A stretch of DNA of 64,000 nt from CAYXZL01 sp964469925 (GCA_964469925.1 CAYXZL010000002.1:69441-133440), one strand, 5' to 3'; positions 11,347 through 23,811 are shown, numbered from the stretch's first letter. Made by a program: numbers and translations. Notes: generated from the sequence alone by a model not told the origin.

Positions 11347-12210
11347 TTATTTCTCAAGTAGTTTTATTAATCATTGACCTCCCACTATATTTTTTATCAT
11401 TGGTGTTACTTCTCAATACTGCAATATTATGCTTTCTAATAGGCGTTTTTCTAGTTCATGCTTATGAATTTTTCTTACTTTTTCAATTGATTTGTTTTGT
11501 TTGCATAATCGTAGCAGAATTTCATAATCGCTTATTGTTATTTGATAATTTATTCATTTGTTGTGTGTTTGTGCATTATGACCACAATATAATTGTTCTG
11601 ATTGAAGTTGTGTAATCATTTTGTCTAAGGTTTCTTTGTGTTTTACCGTATTTCCTGTGAGGGGTAGTTGGATTCTTATATTGTTGAGTATCTCGTTTTG
11701 GATACTTACTTTCCCGTATATTATACTTAATCCTAGGAAAAAATTGATGATTTTGTTTGTTTCTGATTTGATAGCTTCTAATGTTTCTCCTTCATAACCT
11801 CCTTTGGTATGGATTATGTATTGATTGCTGTTTTTTGTCCGATGGATTTTCATTTTTCATATTGTACTCAACCTTGTTTCTAGGGAACTGATTTGATTTG
11901 CCTTGTTTTTAGGTAGGTAATAATAGTTTTGGTTTTTTTCTTCGTCGTATCATTGATATAATTGTAGTGCTGATTTGATACATTTCGGTTCTATTTGAAA
12001 TGTGTGGCGTTTTTCCTTTCTTACGATGCAGTACATTTTTTGTCATAGATCTTTTCGGTTTATTTTCTTTCGAGTGCCTTTATGGTATGCTATTATTCAA
12101 TGATCTTTTGCATGAAATGTGAGAGATTCCAATGTTTGTGTATATACCTTTTCATTGCTGTTCTCCTTTTCTTTGTGGGTTGAGAGTATATTGTTTTGAT
12201 CTCGATACAT
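11347..12210 (-). CDS. Unknown protein, 287 residues
   Basis: Soluble and basic, with no signal peptide or membrane segment. The N-terminal half contains a His/Lys/Arg-rich stretch (residues about 25-70). The C-terminal half has FFLGLSIIYGKVS followed by alternating strands and helices (RIQLPLTG, then LDKMITQLQSEQLY, then INYQITISDYEILLRL). That layout weakly recalls a degenerate LAGLIDADG fold, but the acidic catalytic residue is not evident. I would not assign a function. The stop codon abuts the tRNA-Arg gene with no spacer, and its start is 2 bp before the FtsW/RodA stop, so the three look cotranscribed. Confidence 0.6.
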
Positions 12211-12212
12211 GA

Positions 12213-13409
12213 TTATTTGTTTTCTAATATTTTATAAATTAGCATAACCTCGATCAGGTTTACCATCAAAGCAGTTCATCCGTAGCTCATGAATGGTAAT
12301 GTTAGACCTGTGTTTGGTAGAATGCTTATATTAACACCTATATTGACGAAGGCTTGTATTATTATGAGTGAGAGTAATCAGACTGCTATTAGTTTGCTAT
12401 ATTGATCTTTTATGATGTATAGTTTTGTAAGGGTATAGTACGCAATTAGGAAATATAGTGTTATGATAAATATATTCCCAATAAAGCCAACTTCTTCCGC
12501 AAGTGCAGCGAATATGAAATCACTTTGCGCTTCTGGTATTTGTCAAAACTTTTGTAATCATTTACCATATCATTGTCACCAAAATCATCATCATCATATG
12601 CCTATTAGTGCTTGTTGTGTTTGTCGTCAGATTGATTTTTGGTTTTCTGCTGTTTTTTCGTTTACAAAAAAACTTAATCTTTCTGTTATATATCAAAACC
12701 TCTGAGGGAATATCGCTATGGTAGTTAGTCATAGGAATCATCCTATTGCACATATTGTTAGAAGGTATTTAATTTTCGCTCATTTATATCGACACATGAT
12801 AAGAGTGACTATTGCCATGACGAATATACTTCATAGGTCGGGTATTAGTAGGAAAATGCCAAATATGATTCATAGTATAATGCAGAGGGCAATATAAAAT
12901 TCTTTGCCATTTAGCATGTGTTGTTTTCTTATTATCCGTCAGGATAGGAAAATAACTAATCAGATTTTGAAAAATTCTGATGGTTGGAGATTACCTAGCC
13001 CTGGTACTATGACCCATCATCTTGCTCCGTTTAGGTCAACTCAAAGGGGAGTAAACACTAACAGTTGCAATAATAATGCTCATATTCCTATTATTATTAT
13101 GTTTCTATCATTCTTGAGTCGTTTTATTGGTATGATGTATACTACAGCAACTACTACTAGGGCTTTCACTATGTTTTTGATTTGTTGTGAGAAGAAATAG
13201 TAATTTGACGGTTCTCCGACTCGTCTATTTTGACTTATTCGTTTTAATGTTTGATCGAATGATTCGTATATACTTATACTATATAGGGCAAATATTCCGA
13301 ATATTAACAGCATTATCGAAACAATCAACAATTTTGTTGATTTTTTGATATTTAATGTCTCGAGCAGTATGATGATGGCTATCCCTATACTGATTACAAA
13401 TAAGTGCAT
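12213..13409 (-). CDS. FtsW/RodA family peptidoglycan glycosyltransferase (SEDS)
   Basis: 398 residues, strongly hydrophobic, about ten membrane segments. SEDS signatures visible are NGARGWVIVPGLGNLQPSEF (extracellular loop with the conserved QPSE) and, near the C-terminus, the ISILPNTGLTLPFMSYGG pattern. SEDS proteins polymerise lipid II into glycan strands with a class B PBP, in division (FtsW) or elongation (RodA). I cannot tell which. I chose ATG 13407-13409; an in-frame TTG at 13461-13463 would add 18 residues. It is divergent from rlmE. Confidence 0.85.
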
Positions 13410-13527
13410 TACTATACTTTCATTAAAGCTTTGAGATAGTATTTTTGTCCGTATTGATTGCAATTGATGCTATACTTGTTACTCTTCTCATATTGTTTTT
13501 TTTTGTATATTATTGCCCTGTACATGA

Positions 13528-14124
13528 ATGGTTTTTAATCCTTGGGACTATTATAACAAAAAGGCTAAGCAATCTGGTTACTTGGCAAGGTCTGTGTACA
13601 AACTTTCTGAGATGCAAAAGAGGTTTCGTCTTATAACTCCTTCTACTCTTACTGTTTTAGATTTAGGATGTTCTCCCTGAAGTCGACTGCAATATGTTCG
13701 TGACTCGGTTGAGTCACCAAAGCTTTGTGCTATTGGCTTTGACTTGAAACCTACATCTTTAAATGTTTTGTGAGTGTTTCCTTATGTCTGTGATTTTACA
13801 AAAAAAGATCAAGTTTTATCGTTTTTTGCTATTCATAATGTTTTCCGTTTTGATCTTATTCTTTCTGATGCAGCTCCCAATACGTCTGGTATAAAAGATT
13901 TGGATGCTATGAAATCTATCCAGTTGATTGAGGATAGCTTTTGGATTTATAAAGATCATCTTATGAAGGGTGGAAAGTTTGCTATTAAGGTTTTTATGTG
14001 ACCAGGCTTTGATGAGCTTGTTAGTTCTTTTAAATTGCTTTACGGCGGGAAGAATATTAGAATATTCAAGCCTGATGCCAGTAGATCACAAAGCAAGGAA
14101 ATTTATATAGTAAAACACTCATAA
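13528..14124 (+). CDS. rlmE: 23S rRNA 2'-O-methyltransferase, RlmE/FtsJ family
   Basis: 198 residues. SAM-binding motif I is LDLGCSPGSRLQ (its GS glycine is TGA). The K-D-K-E catalytic tetrad is visible as K25 (ARSVYKLSE), D114 (LILSDAAPNTSG), K154 (KFAIKVF) and E191 (SKEIYIV). RlmE methylates U2552 of 23S rRNA in the A-loop. ATG 13528 precedes NPWDYYNKKAKQSGYLARS, the usual N-terminus. It is followed 24 bp later by der, another ribosome-assembly gene, so the two probably form an operon. Confidence 0.92.
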
Positions 14125-14148
14125 TACGTTTTTATTAGTTGTGTTATA

Positions 14149-15492
14149 ATGAAGGTTGGTTTAGTTGGTGCTACCAATGTTGGCAAGTCTACTTTGTTTA
14201 ATAGGCTGATAGGCACACATAGGGCTATTGTTACTGAAGTTCATTGAACGACAAGAGATATTTTGTATGAAACAGTTACTTTGTCTTGTGGTACTGTTGT
14301 GTTTTTGGATTCGCCTGGTTTAGATACCTTTGATAAGGAGATCCCTTATTTGGAGAGAGTTATCTTGGAGTCTGATTTAATTTTTTTTCTTATTGACTTT
14401 CATGCTTGATTTGGTGCTAAGGAGCAAGATATATTTTCTTTGTTGGTTAAGCATCATAAAAGGGATAGTACTTTTTTGCTAGTTAACAAAATGGACAAGA
14501 GTATGCAGCAAAAAACTTTCTCGACTGACCTTGCTTTGTATTATGGCTATGGCTTTCAGTATGTTTATCCGGTCGCCGCAAAACAGGGATTATGAATTGA
14601 TGTAATAAGAGAACATCTTGTGACATTTTATGAAGCAAATTTTTCTGGAGAAGATAGTGTTGCTACTGATGATCCTATTATCCCACTAGCAATTGTTGGG
14701 AAACCTAATGCTGGGAAGTCAACTTTTTTAAATACTCTTCTTGACAAACAGTTTGCTCAGGTTAGTGATATACCTGGTACTACTTTGGACTATAATGTTG
14801 CTGATATAATTTTTAAGTGAGTTTCGTATCGTTTTTTTGATACTGCTGGTATTAGGAAAAGATGAAAAATTCATTGATTAGAAAAAATTGCTTATGATAA
14901 AACTCTTTCTATGCTTCGTTACACTAGACCTTTAGTGCTTTTCCTTATTGATGCTGAACAGGGTATTACTCATAGAGACACAACTTTGTTGTGAGATATT
15001 ATTCAAATGGCTTTACCGGTTATTGTTGTGTTGAATAAGATCGATCTTTTGAGTGATTCGTCACAAAAAGAAAGACTTCAGCAGATTGAGGTTTTTTTGC
15101 AGTTTGCCAAACATATTCCAATATGTAGCATGTCTGCTAAAAATGGTTTGTGATTCGATACACTTTTTGAGTATGTCGGTCGTGTTTGGAATGCATATGA
15201 TCAACATGTTTCTGCTGCAGACCTTCACAAATGCGTAAAAAAAGCCTTGATTCAGAGACCACCAAGATTTTTGAAGAATAGAGAGTGCAAAATTGCTCAT
15301 ATCGTTCAGGTTGAAAGTAAGCCACCGACGTTTATGGTGTTTGTTAACGACACTAAGAGAGCTAACTTCTCCTTTAAAAGGCGGCTTGAGAATACTTTGA
15401 GACACCATTATGGGTTTGTGTGAGTAAATTTGCGTATTTTCTGGAGAAACAAAAATAGTAAGACTAATGATGTGAAGGTCCCTATTGAATAA
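14149..15492 (+). CDS. der: Ribosome-assembly GTPase Der (EngA)
   Basis: Double GTPase needed for 50S maturation. 447 residues. The first G domain begins GATNVGKS (residues 7-14) with SPGL as G3 and NKMD as G4. The second begins GKPNAGKS (184-191) with PGTT, DTAG and NKID. The C-terminal KH-like domain ends in the NLRIFWRNKN pattern. Both switch regions contain TGA-coded Gly. It ends convergently 3 bp before the Cys-rich gene. Confidence 0.95.
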
Positions 15493-15495
15493 TTC

Positions 15496-16488
15496 TTATT
15501 GTTGGTGTTTACAGTCAGGGTAAATATTGTCGCCTAGTAGCTTTCCATTGTTACACAATCTCAATTCTGGTAGGCATTGGTCGAATTGGTTGGAAACAGG
15601 TAGATTATATGCTTTTACAAACTGTCATGATTTGACTACTTCCCCCCAGGGGGTAATACAATGCGACTTTATAGTGTAGAGATTGTTTTGTGGCGTTTCT
15701 TTTTGTGATCTTTTTATGGTTATATTGATTGGTGGAGGTCCTGATATGAAGCGTTTTCCTTCTATTGTGAATTTAGCATTCCTGTATGGTGCTGGTCATG
15801 GTTGAATGAGAGGATTAACGCTGTATGTTTTTGTTTCTGGGACGTATTTCAGTATTTTTATATTATTATCCTCCACAGGATAACAGTATGGTTGTGTGAA
15901 TGTTCATCACAAGTTTCAATTTTTGCAGAGCCTTATTTCTACATCACATAGTGAGCTGCTATCTGATCTGTTTTGAAATGCGTATACATAAAAGTTATTT
16001 TGAATTAATCATCATCGTGGCAGATCGCATGATATTCCTATTATTGGTGTTGGTACCTCTATTTCTTGTTCTCCGCTATTGTTTGATTGGATGTTTGTTA
16101 TTCATCAGCTCTGATTTGTCACGTTGTTTAGTCGGTTTTTTGTCTTTGTTATTACTCAATTTTTGACTAGGTATCGTAGGATAAGAAAGCTTATTGTAAT
16201 AGCAATTATCCGTTTTAAAACATTTTTTATTATAGCTCCCATACTTGTCAATGCTCGTATTAATATCAGTATTCCTATAGCTATGCCGCTTATTATATAG
16301 ATTGTTGGCCGTGGTATGTTTGGAAATCGTCATCGAATATACTTACCAAGCCATAGTGTTCCGCCGATTATTAACAATGGGAGTATTAGTTTGATTAATA
16401 TGTTGAAATTGCGGAATATGATAGAAATTACTAATCCTGTTAGTATAATACCGGCAGTAATAAAAAATATTTCTAAGGTTAGTGACAT
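15496..16488 (-). CDS. Membrane protein with Cys-rich repeat ectodomain
   Basis: 330 residues. Residues 1-115 contain about four hydrophobic segments, including MSLTLEIFFITAGIILTGLV and LILPLLIIGGTLWLGKYI. The rest is polar and Cys-containing. It has two copies of a module with the form x-LC-x-NG-x2-G or x-G-x-L-x-G, then Y/T and a further Cys (VEIRLCKNGNLGG, then CYPVED; and LPELRLCNNGKLLGDN, then YPDC). The same module repeats many times in the 594-residue protein at 53.7-55.5 kb. The paired cysteines suggest disulfide-stabilised repeats outside the cell. I recognise no named family. Its start is 120 bp downstream of the mnmA stop on the same strand. Confidence 0.75.
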
Positions 16489-16608
16489 GCTGTGTGTGGT
16501 TTTGATGTAATTGTATTATGTTTTGTTGAGCATTTTTATTCCTTAGTCTCTGTAGATTATATCTATCTTAGTTTTTGTATGCAATTTAACCTGAGCTTTA
16601 TTTTATTC

Positions 16609-17700
16609 TTACTCTTGTCGTGTTGCTGTGATTACTCCTGATCAAATAACTTTTTTTTTGTCATATGCTACGACAAATTGTCATGGTGCAACACCTCGAA
16701 GTTTGTTTTCGGTGATGAAAATATTTTTTTTGTATCATTTTTTCGTTCTCTTTTCGTAAGAATACATGGTCGCTTTTTCTGTCTCTTTCTGTCTATATCT
16801 TATCTTAATGCGTGTTTTGTATGGTAGTTTCTTCTTCTCGTTAATTCGATGCCGATTAAGGACTTCTATTTTTTTTGTTAATAGTAGTTCGTCTTCTTTC
16901 TTTTCTGTTACAGTAATACTGTTTTTTTTGACATCTATTTTTGTGATGTAACATTTTTTATTCGTTTCAAATCCATGTCTCTGGCCTATGGTATAAAACC
17001 GAGCTCAGTCATGCTTTCCTATTATGTTTCAGCCTTTGTCTACTACATCTCATCTTTTTATTATTATTTTTTTTTCTAGGAACCTTTTCATAGGTATATT
17101 CCCCACAAAACATAGTCATTGACTATCTGGACGATTTGCATTTGGTAATTCTATGTTCTGGGCTAGGCCTCTTACTCTTTCTTTTGTGTAATTTCCTAGT
17201 GGGAACAAGCTTTTTTGCAGTTGATTTTGTGTGAGTTGTGATAGAAAATAGCTCTGATCTTTGTTGCTATCAATTCAGCGATACAGTTGTTGTACTCATT
17301 CTTTTGTTTTTTTGGTTCTCGCATAATGTCAGGTTGCGATATAGTCGCAATTTAATTCCAATCATTTTTCTAGGAATAGGCCAAATTTTATCAGTGTATT
17401 GCATAGTATGTCGGGATTGGGAGTGATTCATTTTTTGTAGCTTTCGTATATGTATTGAATAATTTTTTCTTCGTATTGTTTACGGAGATCAAATATTATG
17501 AAGGTATCGATTTTTAGGTGTTGTGCTACTGCTATTGCACTATCTCTATCTTGTCTTGTTTGGCAATATGGGTTGTTGGGTTCGCTGTAATTTTTCATAA
17601 ATCATGCTATAACTTCATAGCCTTGTTTTTGTAATAGGTATGCTGCAACTGCGGAGTCAACTCCTCACGAAAGTCCGATCAGGACTCTTTTTTTTTTCAT
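16609..17700 (-). CDS. mnmA: tRNA 2-thiouridylase MnmA
   Basis: ATP-dependent enzyme that thiolates U34 of tRNA-Lys, -Glu and -Gln. 363 residues, a normal length. The PP-loop GLSGGVDSA is at residues 9-17 with one Gly encoded by TGA. The nucleophilic Cys is in NPDILCNTLIKFG and the persulfide Cys in SQGLCFVGNIPM. The C-terminal beta-barrel ends GVAPGQFVVAYDKKKVIGSG. ATG 17698-17700 directly precedes the KKKRVLIGLS strand. A perfect inverted repeat lies 55 bp upstream. Confidence 0.95.
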
Positions 17701-17754
17701 ATTCTTTTTATTGGTAATAGGTTTGTATGCTATATATTTTCTTTTTTTTTTCTA

Positions 17755-17785
17755 GTTAAAGAACCTGTGAAACAGGTTCTTTAAC
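17755..17785. repeat. Perfect 14-bp inverted repeat between mnmA and the YceI-like gene
   Basis: GTTAAAGAACCTGT and ACAGGTTCTTTAAC pair perfectly around a 3-nt loop. It lies 34 bp downstream of the YceI-like stop and 55 bp upstream of mnmA, both on the minus strand. On the minus strand it is followed by A residues rather than a U tract, so it is either a non-canonical terminator or a transcript-stabilising hairpin. Confidence 0.7.
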
Positions 17786-17819
17786 GCGTTAATGGGATTA
17801 GGATTTTATTATTGTTTCT

Positions 17820-18539
17820 TTATTGTTTTGTGAAGGTTATTTTATTGAGTGTTATTTCTATATATTTACTTGCTGCTGGAAGACCTCCGTTTATTCATCG
17901 TAGTGTCCTGTCGATTGCAAATTGTGAAGAAACGACAACTTTGTCTTGGTTGATCTCAATAGTAGCAGGGAAGGCAATAGTTTTTGTTGTTCATAACATA
18001 GTGAGTTGTGCTACCACTTTATTGTTTTCTAGTCTTTTAATTTTCATGTTTGCCTCTGGGTTATTTTCTACATCAAAAAAATCTTTTCATTTTAGGTGAT
18101 TGTAGAGTCATTCACTATCTGTATCTAGTATTTTTAGACCATTCATGTCTATAACAATATCTCATCAAACTACTGCATTGTTGTTGGTCAATAAGGTTCC
18201 TTGTTTTACTGGGACGGTTCAGTTATGACCTCCTCATACTTTTTTTGCTCATCGATTTACGACAGATCATTCTGTTATATTGTATACTGTAGCTCCTTCT
18301 ACAACTGTATCGCTATCATTTTCTGCAACTCCCTCTTCTGCTATTGGCAGGTCGGTACCAACTTCTTCCGTCTTTTCCTCAGCATTTGTGTCTGTTTTGT
18401 CGTTATTTTCGTTTTCTCCTGTTGCGTTGATCGTTTCTTCTACTTCTGCGATATTGGCAGGTTTTTGTTGTGTTTTTAGTCATAGCACTATTAAAACTAT
18501 CGCTATAACCAAAATAATTACTCATACTGACTTTTTCAT
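17820..18539 (-). CDS. YceI-like domain protein with N-terminal anchor
   Basis: 239 residues. Residues 1-22 form a single hydrophobic segment after MKKS (signal anchor). An acidic Glu/Asn/Thr linker reaches about residue 80. The rest matches a YceI-type lipocalin-like barrel: GGDIVIDMNGLKI, then LKGKDFFDVENNPEA and LTMLGTTKTIAFPATIEI, then SSQFAIDRTLRGINGG near the end. YceI proteins bind isoprenoid or amphiphilic ligands outside the membrane. It is spaced 280 bp from mnmA, and the perfect hairpin between them lies just past its stop. Confidence 0.78.
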
Positions 18540-18629
18540 TAGTGTGACAAAAAAAAGATTAAAAGTTGCCGATTCTATAGCTATTGGTTCTTTATTTGCA
18601 ATGTGGAAATATTATCATGTCTTGACTTG

Positions 18630-20906
18630 TTATATCTTTTCTAAGAGTTTTAACTCTATCTTTCTTAATCAGTATTTGGGATTATCAAACTTAATAATTC
18701 CAGTGCTGTTTCGTATTTCTATCGCCTCTCATTTTCCGAATAGTTTATGCTGAACCTTGTCTCCAGATGAAATTTTGTTTCGTGTTGTTTTGCTGTTGTA
18801 TCCTGTTGTTTGTGTCATGAGATCATAGTGTTTTGTTAGTTCTGATGGAAGTTCTTGGATAAATCTTGATGGCGGATTGTAATTAGTGTTTCCTCGTTGT
18901 CTTCTACTTGCAGTGTGTGATATGAAGAGATGGTCTTTTGCTCTTGTAATGGCAACATACATTAATCTCCTTTCTTCTTCTAATTGTTTGCTATCTAAAA
19001 CGGATCTGCTTAGTGGGAAAATATTTTCTTCGCAGCCCACTATAAATACAGCTGGGAACTCTAAACCTTTACTGCTGTGAATGGTCATTAATTTTACTGC
19101 GTCAATATCGTTTGTTCACTCTTCTATGATGTCTGTCATTAAGCTTATCTCGTCTAGCAGTTTATCTAATCACTCTTCACCAGTCTCTGTAATTTTGCTT
19201 GCCATATTTATCAGTTGTCAGATATTGTCGTATTTTTCTTCTGCTGCTTGTGTGTCAGCTTCTTCTTTTATTAAATATTCTTTGTAACCGATGTCTATTA
19301 TTATTTTTGTAATAAGTTCTGCAGGGGTCATGTTTGGAAACCCTTTTGATCGAAAGGTTATTGTTTTTGCAAATTGTTGAAGCTTGTTTTTTGTATTGGC
19401 TGCTATTGTATAATTCTCTTTTTGTATATGGGTGATTACCTCATACATTGTTGTATGTTCTTTATTTGCGTAGTCTTCTATGGCATCGATTGTTGTCTTT
19501 CCTATTTTTCTGCTTGGTGTGTTGATAATTCTTTTTAGAGATAGGTTGTCTTGCATATTACGCATAAACTTTAGGTATGCTACGATATCCTTTATTTCCT
19601 TTCTTTCAAAGAACTTAAAGCCTCACCATACCTTGTAGGGGATTGATCCTGTTACCAAACTGTGTTCAAAGACCTGCGATTGTGAGTTGGTTCTGTAGAG
19701 GATAGCCATATCTCACCGTTTCGTGTTTTTTTGTTCTTTGAGCTTTTTGATCATTCCAATGATGTGGTGTGCTTCTTGTATCTCGTCGCCGTGTGATAAA
19801 ATAATAATGTGATCTTCTCCTTTTCTGTGTGCTTGGAGGTTCTTTTCGTATTGTTCACTGTTTTTTTTGATAATGTGAGATGATGCATTTACAATATGTG
19901 GACGTGAACGATAATTGATTTGCAATTTGTGAATGTTCATATCTGGTCGATACTTTTTAACATTTAGGAAGTTTTCCATTACTGCACCTCTTCGTCCGTA
20001 TATGGATTGATAATCGTCTCCTATGAGTGTAACATTATTTGATTTTTTTGATAGCATTTTGATGAGATCAAACTGGATTTGATTGGTATCTTGTGCCTCA
20101 TCAACAAGAATGTAATCAAAGCTGTTTTGTCGTTTTTCACAGATTTCTTTGTGGCTTTTAAGGAGTTCATAGGTGATTAGTAGTAAATCGTCAAAATCTA
20201 GTGCATTTACCTTTTTCAACTCTTTTGTATACAGGTCGTATATTTCTCCAATTTTTTCGTCATAGTCAGATATCGAACTTTCTAATGCTTGTCTTGGAAA
20301 CCATCATTTGTTTTTGAACCTACTGATCAGTGCTTTGGCTTCTGCAGGTTTTATATCTTCTTCTCGTTTTTTGTTTTTGATTATTGCCTTAATCAGGTTT
20401 TGTGTTTCGTTTGTATCATAGATGGAAAAATTCTTTTTGTATCACAATCCTAGGATTTCTATATCTTCTTTGAGTATTTTGAGAAATACGCCATGGAAGG
20501 TACCTACTCGTTTTAAGTCTTTTTCGTTGATTTGTCTACTTTTGTGACTGTTTGGTATGTCTCAGCTTAATTGTTCAATAAAACTATTAAATGAGTGTTT
20601 TGTTTTTTCTCAGACATTCACATCCTGTGTTGTTCACGTATCTGCTAGTCAAGAAAAATCTTTTCAAAGCTCTACCAGTCTTTCTTTCATCTCATTGGCT
20701 GCTTTGTTTGTGAACGTAACTGCTAATATTCTGTGTGCTTGTATGTTATGAGCACATATTAGATAGGCTATTTTGTAGGTTAGTGTTCTTGTTTTCCCGC
20801 TTCCTGCTCACGCTAGTATGAGTGAACTGTGTTCTATGTCGATGGCAGCATTGTATTGTTCTTCATTGAGTTTTGTTTTGAGATATGTTTTGACTGCTTC
20901 TATCAT
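18630..20906 (-). CDS. UvrD/PcrA-type superfamily 1 DNA helicase
   Basis: 758 residues, close to UvrD/PcrA length. The Q motif is LNEEQYNA at residues 13-20, Walker A AGAGSGKT at 32-39, motif Ia VTFTNKAANEMKERL, GTFHG (motif Ic region) near residue 125 and motif II VDEAQDTN. GDDYQSIYGRRGA is motif III, and motif V is TIHSSKGLEFPAVFIVG with VAITRAKDHL as motif VI. It unwinds 3'-5' in nucleotide excision and mismatch repair. The first ATG (20904-20906) is adjacent to the Q motif. Which paralogue (UvrD, PcrA, Rep) cannot be settled here. Confidence 0.92.
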
Positions 20907-21023
20907 AGATTTTTATATACAAAAAAAAACAATTGTCAGATACGGTCTTGTGTATGTATAGAAAATCTTGTCAGCTTTGCAATGGAGGAGTATACTTTCT
21001 AGTGTTTACTGTTTTTGCTGCTT

Positions 21024-23810
21024 ATGGGAAATAATTACAAGTCTTTGGATACATATGTAGCTAGCAACAAAGAACACATATCTCGTTCACAGCAGGTTAA
21101 TTTGGAGGAGTTTCTTGCATCTGTTGAGGATGATTCAACACGTATCTCTGATTTTGAAAAAACACTTGCTCAGCTGTTAATTCTTGGAAACAACCCTTCA
21201 ACTCCTGATTGATTTGATGCCAATCTAGATTTGCAATCTCCATCTCAGTCGCCTCTTTCTGCTTTTTTGACTTTTTTACGTAAAGGAGCGACTTTTTTCT
21301 CTCAAGCATCAAGAAAAAGAAAAAACAGAGATCGTGGCACTGGTTTTTTAGATATTGAAGGCTTTGTTCCTGTTCCTGGTAAAGATATTGCCCTTAACAC
21401 AATGGATGACAAAGAAACCGGTGTTTTTGATATAGAGATTTCTGATATTAAGGAGGCTTTTACGCACATGATTTCTGTTATTGAGTGACTTCTGCCTTCT
21501 TTGAACCAGTCTGTTGGCAATGTTGCTGAGGTTGAAACGTCTGTTGATAATTCTGATGTAAGTTTGGATTCGATTCTTCTTGACCCTTCTTTTGCTCATG
21601 TTGAGCTTGTTTTTGAAAAGGATAATACACTTTTTAGTTCTTTGTGTAACTTGCTTCAAAGTCCAGCTCTAGACTTATGAAAAAAAGATCAGATTTCTCG
21701 TTTATTGCGTCATCATGCTGAGTGGTTCGGTGGTTATAACCAGGCCACCTTAGGTACTATTGATTTTTCCACCTTTTCGGTTGTCTCTGGTTTAGGACTT
21801 TGATATGGGGATAGATCTCTTATCCAGATTGGTTCTTGATGATCATCTGTTTATATGTTTTTTGGTGATAGAGCTGTGCAGAATCGTGTGTTGTTCGATA
21901 AAAATAAAGCGAGTCTTGATACTTTTGCTTCTATTGATCGTTGTGAAGGACTTGGTTGAGAGCTTGCTTTACAACATTTGTTGACTCATGATCAAAACTT
22001 GTCTGTTTCTTTGCAGACAAATTATTTAGAAAAGATTTCTACATCTACTACTGTTTTTTCTGATACTCGTTTTCTTGAACTCCAAAGCCTTTACTATCAG
22101 ACAGTTTTTGACTTTGTTGTTGCACAAAAAAATCAAGATTTGTGGCTGTCCTATTTGACGGCTATTGTTCCCAATACTGGTAAAAGTCATCCTGAGTACT
22201 TGTGTGGTAATGACCTATGATTGATACCTCAACGTTTTGCTACTTTCAATGAAAAAATTAAAAACTTTTTGTGAGAGGTCCAATATAAAAAGTGAAATCC
22301 ACTGTATGATAAGTTGGAGCAGGTGAAGAATGTTCTTCAATCTGAATATCGTACTAGTGCGACCAATACTGTTGTTGATGCAGTCAGGAACAACGAAATA
22401 CAATCGCTTATTGATCAATTTATGCCTTTTTTGCAAAGTGTTTTTGGTGCAGAATGGGCGTCTTGAGTCTATGACATGTTATGACTTTTTGCAGGATTAG
22501 ATCCTGCGTATGCTGCTTTGCAAGAAAGGTTTGTGGGGATGATGCAGTTGGATAGTGAACAGGAATCAGCACTATCTTCTTTCCTTACTCATTATCTTGA
22601 TGCGACTAAGGATAAGACTTCACACCGTTTTGTATTGTCGAATGGGAACTCTGTCCCTTATCATAGACTTTTTGCTTCAGATGGTATTGGTAGTTTTTTT
22701 GATATAGTGACTATTGAACAGTACCTCTTGAAAAGAGAAAATTTCGTTACGATAGATAAAAAATTATTTGAACAAGCTATTAACCAAAAAGATTTTGATA
22801 GTGATGGTAGCTATTCGCGTCTTTATTTCGTTGATAGTAGATGAAAACGTGAATTGGTGGATGGGTGGGAACAATCACCATTGTTGGATAAGTTAGCTTT
22901 AAGGTCTTATGTCGTATGACATGTCTTACTGAGTAAAGTCGGTGGTTTGACCGGCTATCTTGACCGTCATGTTACTAGAAAACTTAACCCTGGTTTGAAG
23001 AAAGATGCTAAAAATACCGTATTCTATGATTGAATACAATGAGCTGCTGCTATTTTCACTTTTTGGCAAAAACCATCAGCATTAGAGTGAGACGGCACGA
23101 AATTTTGGTCAATGCCTCTTGTATCTCAGAGTCCTGCTACTGTTGAAGATGTAGAACAAACTGTTGCTGATTCTGAGATTTCTTTCAACCTTGTTGATTA
23201 CCCTACATTATGTGTGAAAGTTCATAACAATACAAAAGAGCTCGTTTATGGTGATTACCATAAAACCCTTGATGTATCTGGTCTCGGTACCGATGGTGCA
23301 GTATACTGTGTTTTTGAGTCTGATAAACTTTTAACTTTCCCTGTTCATGTTTCTGATGAAGAAACGGCTGTCGGGTGACTTAGTGTTGATTCCGCAGCTG
23401 TTGTTTCAGTGGATTTTTCTTCCAGCTCTTTTGATGTGTCCCAATACTATCAGCATGCTGATTATAGGGACTTTTTTGAAGTTAGTCAGTGATTTTATTC
23501 TCAGTTTTTGAAGTATTATCTATTACAAGAAACTACTGATCCTCAGCCTGATTTTTTTTGAGATTTACATAAATCGTTAGGTTCATGGATACGTGAACGA
23601 TTGCTTTCTCACAAGGCTACTGATGTATCTTTGGATCCTTGGCTTGATAAAGACAATAATTTAGTGTCAAATATTAGTTTTTCGGTTGTTTCTGTCGGTG
23701 ATGATCCTAATGTGTCCTACCATATTAAGCTTTCCTTGGCAGGTCATGATGATCTCGTGTTGTGATTTGGTGGGAAGGTTTCTGATGAGTCAGTTGCGGT
23801 TAGTGGGTAG
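21024..23810 (+). CDS. Unknown 928-residue protein
   Basis: A continuous frame with many TGA codons and one TAG stop. No signal peptide, membrane segment, P-loop or repeat is evident. The N-terminal 140 residues are polar with a basic cluster (ASRKRKNRDRG, about residue 95). The middle alternates helical stretches with Gly-rich turns (SVVSGLGLGYGDRS, then IQIGSGGSSVYMFFGD). The C-terminal third is rich in Val/Ser/Asp and reads like beta-sandwich modules. ATG 21024 was chosen; an in-frame TTG at 21015 is also possible. It converges with the PAP2 gene, leaving one base between stops. I do not recognise the family; it may be a secreted or surface protein exported without a classical leader. Confidence 0.65.
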
Positions 23811-23811
23811 T

